A stretch of DNA of 20,435 nucleotides from Pelagophyceae sp. CCMP2097. Its lineage: Eukaryota; Sar; Pelagophyceae. This document shows positions 8,381 to 16,722 of the stretch, one piece after another. The translations under genes and the position numbers were made by a program. How positions within the stretch are numbered: the stretch's first letter is position 1; every line of letters starts with the position of its first letter. The notes under the pieces are model-generated. The model had not been told where the DNA came from, did not search any database, and saw nothing but the letters and a program-made list of their open reading frames with translations. Location of the stretch: contig MU657220.1 in assembly GCA_026770575.1 (NCBI GenBank), positions 283,708-304,142 of the forward strand, in the 5' to 3' direction.

Positions 8381-11300
8381 TTAGCGGCGCTTGACTTTCA
8401 GAATCTTGTCCAGCTTCGTCTTCAGGCGCGCGCGCGTCGACGCCGGCGGCTTGGCGGGAGGCTTTGGGGGTTTGGGGGCGGGCGGAGGTTTATCCTCCTT
8501 CTTCGCCACGGGCGTTTTCGCTTTCCTTTTCCGTTTCCGCTTGTCGCCGGCGGGGACGTATTCGTCTGAAGCGTAGCTGTCCTCGTCGCTGCCGGGTTGT
8601 GAGGACGCAGGGAACGCCTCTGGGAACGCCTGCGGCACCTCTGGCACGGCCGCGGGAGGCTCGGGCGCCTGCGGCAGAATGCCCGGCGGCAGCGCGGCCA
8701 CGGGGATGCGGATCGGCGCCCTAAGGACAGCGTGGGCGGGCCGACAAGACCGGAGAGAAGGAGATAGGAAAAGGCACGTATGAGACACGGCAATAAGCAG
8801 ACAAGCCCCCCCCCGCAGAGAAGGCCCCCCAAACGCCATCGTGACACGCACGTCTGCGGCTGTTGCGGCAGCTGCGACGCCGGCAGTCGGATCGTGAGCT
8901 TGCGCGCGACGATGAGCGGCGGGATGAGCGCGCGCGCCGCGGCGACGAGGGCCTAGTAGAATGTCAATAAGAGGGGATTTAATAAGTTCCTAAGGAAGCT
9001 CCAAGACGGTGCTCCGTAAGCGCGACTCACAAGAGGCGACTCAAACCCAACGCCCGCCGCCGCCTCGGCCGCGTGCAACACCGCCGCCGCGTTCATGCCT
9101 GTAAGAAGCGGTGAGCGTGCCTCTCGAATGTTGATATTCTCGACGAATTGTCTCGACGAGGCTTTCCACTTTTCCACCTCCAGACGCCGCTTCCCACCCG
9201 GCGACCCCGGCCCGCCCTCTGCCCAAACGCGGCATTGGCGCAGTAGAGCCTCGGCGCCCTCGCGCTCGTGCCTGGCGCGGGTTTTCAGGGGGCTTTTCCA
9301 GACATTTGAGTCTTTCGAAGAAGGGGCCTTTTCCGGGGGCGCTTTTGTAAACGCACGTCGTCATTTTCTGCGACACGTCGTACTGCGTCGCGCAGTGGCG
9401 CTGCAAGTCGTCGTAGAGCTTGGCGAGACCGTAAAACCTACGATGGAGGGTTTTGCATACGACTCGGTGGAAAGTTTCAGGCAGAGGGCGGACTTTTGCA
9501 TACGACTTTCTATAGCAAAGTCTCTCTCGCACCGCCCTCGACCCGGTTCGCGCCGCGCCTCCCCAGCAAGAGAGGGGCGCGTGCAGAGCGCTTTCTACGT
9601 CGGGTTTAAACGGTTTTCGACGAAAGTTTTGGACGTTTGGAACGTTGACGCGGGCTTTTGGAGACATCAGGGATGAGTAAAACGGAAAGCGAAACTTCTG
9701 CGCCAGCCTCGTGCGCCCCTCGAGCGCGTGGACGCCGAGCGACGCGGCCACGTCGCCGGCGTGGAGGAAGTTGCCGCCTAAGCGGGTTTTCACTCGGCGG
9801 GTTTCCATTCAGACACTGGCAAGTGGCCGCCTGAGCCACACATGGCATCCCAAGAGCCCTTGTTGGATCGGTTGCATCCCATAAAGGCTGTATGGGACCC
9901 ATCCTGCTGTGAACTTTGGCGATTCATACTGCCAAAGGGCTTTGCAGGGCTCCCGAACGAGTGCCCTTTTCGAGCCATGCAGAAAAGGCATCTTGCAACG
10001 GACCGTCCTTGCGGCATCTTGCAACGGACCGTCCTTGCGGCCTCTTGCCCGAGCCCTTTTCGAGGCCTTGAAGGACCCTCAAAGGACCCTTGCGAGTGGC
10101 TTTACAAGAGACTTTGCGAGCGGCCCTGCAGGTGCCCGTGAAAGAGGCCTCGCAAGGGATCGTGCAAGGGGCCGTACGAGGGACCGTGCAACGTACGGGG
10201 GCCCGTGCAAGGAGTCGGGGCTGGTCAAGGAGCTGCGCGAGGGCCCGTGCGAGGGGCCTCGCAAGGGGGGTGTCCCAAGACTCCGGGCCCCTTTCTGCTC
10301 GAAACGCTTCTAAGAGCACCCTCTTCGAGCCCCCGGCTCGACCACGACGTGGAACGCCAAGAGGAGAGGCCTCGCAAGGACCCGTGCCTTGCAGGGGATC
10401 GTACCACGGCCCTTTGCGGGGGGGGGGGCTCGTCATGGCCCGCACGAGGAGTCTTGCGAGGGGCCGTCGGTACTGAGGGCTCTTGCGAGGGACTCGTCAC
10501 GGCCCGTGAAGTGTGTAGAAAGGGCCCGAAAAAGGAACCGTAGCTCCCTTCAAAGAGGCCTCGCAAGTGACCCTGCAGAGGCCTTGCAAGTGGCCTTGCA
10601 GGGTTTCGTCCGGAGGGCGGTTCAAGAACCCGGGATTCGGATGGTCTTGCGCGGGGCCAAGCGAGTCTCCCACTATCCAGTCGTCGTCCAAATCCCTAAT
10701 CGTCAAAGTGCTCACCGAAGACGAGCGAGTCCTGGGGCGTGTAGACGGCGTGGATCCAGGCCGAAGGGAGCAGTAGAGTTTGTCCGGCTTTCAGCTCTAA
10801 TCGAGCACATTTCCTCTGTAGAGCATCGTTCGGCAGCGCATCGCCAAGGAAGACGCCGTCCTGATCCGACCTAGGCATTCTTTCAACAGCGGGTTTGCCA
10901 CGAAGCGTCTGCGGGTTTCCAAAATCCCGGCGCGGAACTGCACGACGTGACCCATTGCTCGTAGCGCTCGAGGTGCGCCGCCGTCGGCGCGATTAAATAA
11001 AACACCTTGGAACCCCGCAGGACGTGGTACCTGCAAAAGCGTCGGGGAACGCGCGCGACGGGGAAACTCCGTCAGAAGCGCAAAACTCTCAAACCTCTAG
11101 GAACAACCTTACCAGACAGCCGTGCCGCCAAAGTCGACGTGGAAGTCCGTGTAGCACCCGGCCACGGACATGAGGCAGTACCTTGAGGGAGCGTCTGGGA
11201 GCATCGGAAGAGGCATGGTTGGAAAAACGTCGGCCACGCATCTTCGGCCACGCATCTTTGCAGGGACCTCACTGCTGCGTCCGCGGGTACTCGCCGCGCT

Positions 11301-13082
11301 CGCGGCGGTGGGCTGGCCAGGCGGCGTCGATCCAATCATTTTCGCGGACGAAGGCCGGGGCGGCGACTGCGTTTGCCAAGGCCGTTTGAGAAAATTCGAG
11401 CGAGATCACGTTCAACGTCTGCTTCCGCTCAAAGCCGTCAAAGTAGTCCGCCCACTCGCCAAGAGCCTAACGGTGCCGCGTTGCCGCGAGTCTGTCGCAG
11501 CGAGGCATCCCCCCGCGCATCACTCCCGCGCATACGACCGCGCCAAGAGCCCAGCGGTCCATCCTTTTTCAAATCCTTTGCCTGACATTTCAAATCCTTT
11601 GCGTGACATCATGTTCCGACGGACTTTGCAAGGCCCGCAGGCGGGCCGGATGGTGCCCCTCCCTGCACGTCCCGGGCTCAAGAGACCCCGGCGGAGCAAA
11701 ACGTCCGTCGAGCGTCTCTCCAGAGGCCCCAGCCGGATTGCGGCAAGACCATCGAGGAGAGGCCGCCGTCGGACTCGAGGCATCTTTGAGGTCCGTTGGA
11801 GGCCCCTGTCGGAAAGAGGGACCTTGGAGGCCCATCGAGGCCCCGGTCGGCCCGTCGTCGATGGGCTTCTTGGGGCTGCAGTCGCAACGTCGAGGGTTGG
11901 GGCTGCAGTCGCAACGTCGAGGGTTGGGGCTGCAGTCGCAACGTCGAGGGACCATCGGTGGACCGTTTGCATCGGGCCGTCGAGGGCCTCTCGAGTCGGA
12001 CCGCCTTTGGGACCCTCGAGGGAACGCCTCTCGAGGCCGCAGTCGGACTCTGGAGCGATCGTCGGCGCAACATCGACCGCCCTCAGTCAGCAACATTCCG
12101 TCTCCGGAAATCTATGGGGCTCGGACCGCCGCCAGACCAAGAGGGCCCTTCGAGGGCCAGGCGCCGAGGGTCTCTCTTCGGAGGATCGTCGAGGGAAGAG
12201 TCAGGTTTGTTTTTGCCGACGCGGGCACAGACCCATTTATCTTTGAGTTGCGATTGATCCGAAACGCGAATCACCTTGCCGACAAGCGTCAAGCAACACG
12301 CACTCGCAAGTTGAGGCTCCCCGGCAAGCGGCACTCACGGCGACTGGGTACTTTTCCCCTATGACTGAAGCGACGCTTCGCACCCCAAAGTCCGCGCCCG
12401 GAACAACGATCCCGAGCCCCGCCGAATCCTCGATGACCGCCGGCACGCGCAAACCCGTCGAAGACTGCCACGCCGCCGTCAGAGAGGTGCCTGCGGGGCG
12501 TGTGAAGCAAGCGGTGCCCGGCCGTTGTAAAGGGCCCTTGCCGCACGTGGGCCCTTGAAACGGCCCGCGTATGGGCCCGTCTCCGTCTGCGACCCTGGCG
12601 GGCCCTTTCTCCGGCCGAAGAAGCCGTCCTCGACGGGGCCTCTCTAAAAATTCTAGGAATGCTCTAGAAAAGCCACGCACCGTCCTTGAACCTTAGCACG
12701 CCCAACGTCTCCGCGGCCGCAAAGGGCCGCTGGAGGATGTGGGGCACCCATCGCGGTGGGGCGTTGGAGTTTGCCGAAAGGTCGGCACCTGCCGAAGGAT
12801 GTTGAGCGGTGGCGGGTGTTGCGAGACACGGAAATGGGCATAGGCCGCGGCGCGCGGTACACGATTCGCAAGAGGGGCAGAGACGGGCACAGGCCGCCCG
12901 GCGTGCCGGGGAACATCGTCTCGGCGCACGGTTCGGGACCGTGGGAAATCCAGCAAAATCTAGGCAAAACCCGCGCATCCACGCCCCGACGCACCGCGCA
13001 GCGCCTCGCCAGCGTTCTCGAGCACGGTGTAGTCGACGCGCGGCCGCCGCCGGCCCGCACGCGATGTCTCGTCGGACGCCAT
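8381..13082 (-). CDS. JmjC histone lysine demethylase, KDM2/PHF8 (KDM7) type
   Basis: Thirteen exons join in phase to 1770 nt (589 aa): 13082-12995, 12788-12681, 12490-12339, 12274-12233, 11466-11273, 11181-11113, 11030-10944, 10870-10716, 9777-9666, 9437-9357, 9271-9031, 8952-8852 and 8720-8381. All introns are GT-AG. Family landmarks: [90 protein letters not shown] and KFRFPFY. Predicted Fe(II) ligands are H209, D211 and H287; T206 and K226 fit the 2-oxoglutarate contacts, and the H-to-K spacing of 17 equals that of PHF8. It should remove methyl groups from histone lysines in the nucleus. A Pro-rich acidic tail leads to a basic cluster (RKRKRKAK, about 538-545), a probable nuclear signal. 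No PHD finger precedes the catalytic domain, unlike animal PHF8. Methyl-site specificity cannot be told. The start is the only ATG that opens exon 1. Confidence 0.9.
8792..8842 (-). repeat. Copy 2 of the ~50-bp dispersed repeat, inside JmjC intron 8721-8851
   Basis: It starts nine bases after the GTGCGT donor of this 131-bp intron and matches 7955-8003 except for two extra C bases and a few substitutions. A repeat placed this close to a splice donor is what an intron-generating element would give, but two copies alone do not prove it. Confidence 0.7.
9438..9665 (-). repeat. JmjC intron 9 with repeated TTTTGCATACGACT motif
   Basis: In this 228-bp intron TTTTGCATACGACT occurs at 9451 and again at 9494 (plus-strand orientation). 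The second copy continues into ATACGACTTTCTATAG (9500-9515), close to ATACGACTTTCGATAA at 2237-2252. Its donor, GTCTCC, is non-consensus, but the junction is supported by phase and by the protein match. Confidence 0.4.
9778..10715 (-). repeat. 938-bp JmjC intron 8 filled with degenerate repeats
   Basis: The intron separates [11 protein letters not shown] from GNFLH, two pieces of one conserved JmjC segment. It holds an exact 26-bp tandem (9987-10012 and 10013-10038) and, from about 10060 to 10620, a loose series of GCAAGGG, GGCCCGTGC and GCGAGGGGCC motifs spaced irregularly. No coding frame inside it shows a protein motif. Confidence 0.7.
11467..12232 (-). repeat. 766-bp JmjC intron 4 with minisatellites
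   Basis: The intron lies between SQLKDKW and ALGEWADYF, contiguous in homologues. It holds a 27-bp unit three times (11872-11950; unit contains CTGCAGTCGCAACGTCGAGG), a 22-bp direct repeat (TTTCAAATCCTTTGC, about 11567-11609) and many CGAGG-type words. The donor is GTCTGT. Confidence 0.7.
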
Positions 13083-13630
13083 GGAGCGTGGGAGCGCGCG
13101 CGGCGTCCGGCGTCGAAGGCTTTCCGATCGCGCGATCTCGATCTCGAGAAAACCCCTTTTTGCGACACAATTTCAGCGATTTCTCGCGCAAAAGAAGAGT
13201 GGCGGACGCGGCCTGAGTGACAGCCAGGTGGCGGTTCGGCACCGCTCTCACAGCCGACCTCCAGAGGCCAACGTCGAGAGCACCCTCCGACCGAGCCGAA
13301 GCTCTGAACCCCACTCAGAGGGCCAAACCTATGATGCCCCCGCCCGCGCCGCCCGGCGCGGCCTCGTGAGGGCGGGACGCGGGACCTCGTCGAGCTCCTT
13401 TTGACCACAGAATCAATTCCACCCGAGTGATCCGGCCACGAAGCACTGACCCACTTCAACTCTGGAGGACTCTTTCTCACTGCTCGTCCACGCCCTGCTC
13501 TTCCACGACACGCGTCGCGTAAGCCACCCCCCCCTGATGCGTGTACATCATCATCGCCGCCGCGCGGGCGCCAACCCGTCACGCGCGCCCTCTCGAGGCC
13601 CTCACGGTCGAGGCGTTGAAACGACGGGGT
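13083..13630. other. Spacer upstream of the JmjC gene
   Basis: Between the JmjC start codon and the 3' end of the Sel1 block I see no gene. It should contain the JmjC promoter, reading leftward, and the Sel1 3' flank. An AT-richer patch at about 13150-13200 lies 70-120 bp upstream of the ATG. No defined promoter motif is recognised. Confidence 0.4.
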
Positions 13631-13662
13631 TCATCCTTTATGGAACGGAGCGCTCTTCCCCA

Positions 13663-14148
13663 TCACACGGCGCGCGCCGCCGCGAGGAACCCCAGGAGCT
13701 TCTCGACCGTCGCCGCAGCGACGGCATGCCCCTTGGCCGCGGCGCGCTTGCAAAGGCGCAGCGCCACGTTGAGGTCCTGCGGCACGCCCTGACCGTTTGC
13801 GTGACACACTGCGAGCCTGAAGAGCGCGCCCAGGTCGCCCTGTGCCGCAGCGAGCCGGTACCACTTTACGGCTTCGTAGTACGACAGCGCCACGCCCCTG
13901 CCCTCGTAGAACACATTGCCGAGAGTGGCTTGAGCGTGTGGATGTCCTTGCTCGGCTGCGCGCTGATAAAACTGCGCGGCGGTCTTGTAGTCGAGCTCGA
14001 CGCCTTGCCCTCGAGCGTAACAAGACCCCAAATTAAGCTGCGCTTTTGCATGTCCTTGCGCGGCAGCGAGCTCGAATAGCTGGACCGCCCGCTTAAAATT
14101 CTGCTGGAGTCCCGTACCACCATAACGGTACTGGGTTCCGAGCTTGCT
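13663..14148 (-). CDS. Sel1-repeat (SEL1/TPR-like) protein, 5' end unresolved
   Basis: About four consecutive Sel1 repeats of 36 residues are read on the minus strand, with units such as LGSCYARGQGVELDYKTAAQ, LGNVFYEGRGVALSYYEAVK and CHANGQGVPQDLNVALRLCK, each ending with an RAA(E/A)QGH-type turn. The protein ends FLAAARAV at the stop near 13663. Sel1 repeats form solenoids that bind other proteins; nothing shows the partner. The frame stays open upstream into the hairpin array, but there is no ATG in it, and the Sel1 pattern starts abruptly at about 14148. An AG at 14150-14149 could be a splice acceptor, making this a last exon, or the array may have cut the gene. The 3' end is duplicated in inverted orientation near 19807. 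Confidence 0.75.
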   Translation of the reverse strand, partial: SKLGTQYRYGGTGLQQNFKRAVQLFELAAAQGHAKAQLNLGSCYARGQGVELDYKTAAQFYQRAAEQGHPHAQATLGNVFYEGRGVALSYYEAVKWYRLAAAQGDLGALFRLAVCHANGQGVPQDLNVALRLCKRAAAKGHAVAAATVEKLLGFLAAARAV

Positions 14149-14156
14149 CTGCGCCT

Positions 14157-15030
14157 CGCAGCCGCCGCAGGCGGCGCAGCCTCCTCTTGCTTTTGCTGGC
14201 TGCGCAGCCACCGCATGCGGCGCAGCCGCCTCTTGCTGCCGCTACTCGCGGCTCAGCCGTCTCAGGCGGCGCAGCCGCCTCACGAATCTGACGCAGGCGG
14301 CGCAGCCGCCTTTTGCATCTGTTTGCAGCGCAGCCGTTGCAGTCGGCGCAGCCGCCTTTTGCAGCTGCTTGCGGCGCAGCTGTTGCTGTCTGCGCAGCCG
14401 CCTTTTGCCGCTTCTGTTTGCGCAGCCGCATCATTCGGCGCAGCCGCCTTATGCTGCCGCCGCAGGCGTCGCAGCCGCCTTATGCAGTCGCCGCATGCGG
14501 CTCAGCCGCATTTTCCGCTGCTGGCGGCGCAGCAGCTGCTTGCGGCGCAGCCGCCTCATGCTGCCGCCTTTGACTGCGCAGCCGCCGCATGCGGCGCAGC
14601 TGCCTTTTTCTGCCGCTGCTCGCGGTTTAGCCATCTCAGGCTGCGCAGCTGACGCATACATCTGCATCATTCGGCGCAGCCGCCTTTTGCAGCTGCTGGC
14701 GGCGCAGCCGCCTCGATCGGCGCAGCCGTTGCACGTTGCGCAGCCGCCTTATGTTTCCGCCTCATGCGGCGCAGCCGCCTTTTGCCTCTGCTGTCAGAGC
14801 AGTCTCAGCGGGTGGCACAGCCGCCTTTTGCCACTGCAGGCGTCGCAGCCGCCGCAAACGACGATGCTGTTGCATGCGGCGCAGCTTCTTTATACGTCCG
14901 CCGCAGCCGGCGCAGTCGCCGCTGGCGGCGCAGCCGCAGCTTGCGGCGCAGTCGCCGCAGTCGGCGCTGCCGCCGCAGGCGGCGCAGCCGCCTTTTGCCG
15001 CTGCTTGCGGCGCAGCCGCCGCAGGCAGGG
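14157..15030. repeat. GC-rich mini-hairpin array, left part
   Basis: About 30 copies of a core like GGCGCAGCCGCC, many extended to GCGGCGCAGCCGC, which is a perfect short inverted repeat with a GCA loop. Cores are separated by T/C-rich spacers such as TTTTGCNNCTGCT, mostly 20-30 nt from core to core but not a fixed length. Variants (CAGTCG, CAGCTG, CAGACG) often change both arms of the stem or only one. Long open frames cross it on both strands, but the repeat changes frame repeatedly, which argues against coding. Confidence 0.85.
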
Positions 15031-15559
15031 CAGGAAAAGGGTCCGCGGGTCCGGGTCTAGGTCTTCGACTAAAACCCAGACCCGAGTCCCGGACCAGTTC
15101 GGCCGAGGCCAGACCCGAACCCGTACCCGCCTAAACCCGGACCCGGACCCGTGGCTATAGTCCCGGTCATGATGGCCCGGGCCCGAACCCGGTCCCGCGT
15201 CGCTGAAATATATGCTAAATTAAATCCTCCTTACTCGGGTTTAATCGTTTTCGACTTTGGGATCTTCCTATATCTGATATCACGACCGAGTGCGGAGCAC
15301 GTGAACTCGGACGTGCATTCCACCTTCCAGGTGAATCACGAGCGCCTTGTTTACCCGCCCGCTCTGTGCCGGACGCTTGACTTTAAACACGATCCCTGAC
15401 CCGAGACAAAAGGGCCGGACCCGTGACTCTGTCCCTCAAACGCCGAGACCAGAGCCGAGACCCGGATCCTAACTCTGGGTCAGCTCGAATGGGCGGACAT
15501 TGTCCCGTCATTACCTCCGTTTTCGCGGGTCCGTGTTCGAACTCGGAACCTTTTCCCTG
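15031..15559. mobile_element. 529-bp insert interrupting the hairpin array, imperfect terminal inverted repeats
   Basis: The hairpin cores stop at about 15020 and resume at about 15568. The DNA between is different: both ends are dense in CCCGGACCCG-like words, and the middle (15205-15300) is AT-richer. The left end, 15031-15048, and the complement of the right end, 15542-15559, agree at 15 of 18 positions with one gap (CAGG-AAAAGG-TCCG). There is no transposase frame, so a non-autonomous element is the simplest reading. Target-site duplication cannot be judged in repetitive flanks. Confidence 0.4.
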
Positions 15560-16205
15560 GCCGCATGCGGCGCAGCCGCCTTATGCACCCGCAGCAGACG
15601 GCGCAGACGCCGCAGGCGGCGCAGCCGCCACATGCGGCGCAGCCGACACTGACGGCGCAGCTGTCGCAGGCGACGCAGCAGCCGCTGGCGGCGCAGCCGC
15701 TTTTTGTCTCTGCTGGTGGCGCAGCAGCCGCATGCGCAGCAGCAGCAGGCGGCGCAGCCGCCTTTTGACGCTGCTGGCTGCGAAGTGCGGCCTCATGCGG
15801 CGCAGCCGTCTCTTGTTGCCGCTGCTCGTGGTTCAACCGTCGCTGGCGGCACAGCCGCCTCACGCATCCGTTCCAGGCGGCGTAGCTGTCTTTTGCCGCT
15901 GCTGACGGAGCAGCCACACCATTCGGCGCAGCCGCTTAATGCTGTTGCCGCTGGCGGCGCAGCCGCCTTATGCAGCCGACGCAGACGGCGCAGCCGTCTT
16001 TTGCTGCTACTGGCTGTGCAGTCAACTCTTGCGGCGCAGCCGCATCTTGCTACCGCTGCTCTTGGTTTATACGTCGCAGGCGGCGCAGATGCCTTACGCA
16101 TATGTCACATGAGGCGCAGCCGCCTTTTATCATTGTTGGCGGCGCAGCCGCAGTATGAGGCGCAGCCGCTTTATGGTTCCGACGCAGGCGGCGCAGACGC
16201 CTCAC
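15560..16205. repeat. GC-rich mini-hairpin array, right part
   Basis: About 20 further copies of the GGCGCAGCCGCC core with the same spacer style as the left part. The array fades out at about 16200 into AT-rich DNA without a sharp edge. The last cores are more diverged (CAGATG, CAGACG). Confidence 0.85.
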
Positions 16206-16722
16206 GCATCCACCGTTTTCTGTTTCAATTGCTTTAAAACAGCTACTCTTCTTAGGGCGCGCGCAGTTGTTCATTGGTCGTTATGGACATCCGCTGGAGC
16301 TTGTCTATAGGGTCAAAAACGAGTTATATACCCTTTTGTATTTTTAGTGTTCTATTGTACTGCTATGCGCCGCAAGCTTATAGTTTTCGGCGTTTTACAA
16401 AGAGACGTCTACACTCAATGAATACTTCTTGCCCCGACATACACGCACAATCGCACGGGAGGGTTTGGAGGGTACTAGACGCCATCGATCTACAGCCTCG
16501 CGTCAATGTAAAACTATCGCCTAAAAAAAAAAAACGGCGAAAATAAAAATAAAAACCGTCAACAATCGAGAAGGTTACCAGTGATCGGCGAGGGGCCGTT
16601 ATATAGCCTCTCCTGACAACAAATAAAAAAGTTATTATCAACTACAAACAAACGTTCTCACAAGTTTAAAAATAATCCTTAGATAGTAATAGGCGCCGGC
16701 CCCTACGGGGCCCTGTAGACGA
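16206..16722. other. AT-rich intergenic spacer upstream of the ankyrin gene
   Basis: No gene is seen. It contains a 10-A run near 16525 followed by A/T-rich words, and is by far the least GC-rich part of the right half of the window. It should hold the promoter of the ankyrin gene starting at 16723; no specific element can be named. Confidence 0.45.

Noticed and set aside
10871..10944. Alternative 31-bp JmjC intron using a GTGGCA donor near 10901
   Set aside because: Too short for splicing and it retains residues absent from the family. The GTGCAG donor at 10943 gives a 73-bp intron and a protein that aligns with PHF8-type sequences without a gap.
12789..12994. Cys-rich stretch in a minus-strand frame ([11 protein letters not shown]) resembling part of a PHD finger
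   Set aside because: It lies inside JmjC intron 2, whose borders (GTGCGT donor, CAG acceptor) join the flanking exons in phase. The PHD Cys/His spacing is absent.
14144..15160. Long plus-strand open frame across the hairpin array (338 codons), rich in Ala, Gln, Pro, Arg and Cys
   Set aside because: The repeat is read in three different frames within this one frame (AAQPP, CGAAA and RRSRL types), so unit length is not a multiple of three. The openness follows from the composition, not from selection on protein.
15530..15550. GTTCGAACTC, resembling a tRNA T-loop
   Set aside because: No matching acceptor, D or anticodon stems could be found around it, and it lies at the edge of the insert.
14157..16205. 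CRISPR array
   Set aside because: Cores are short, variable and palindromic, spacing is irregular, spacers are similar to one another, and the setting is eukaryotic with no cas genes.
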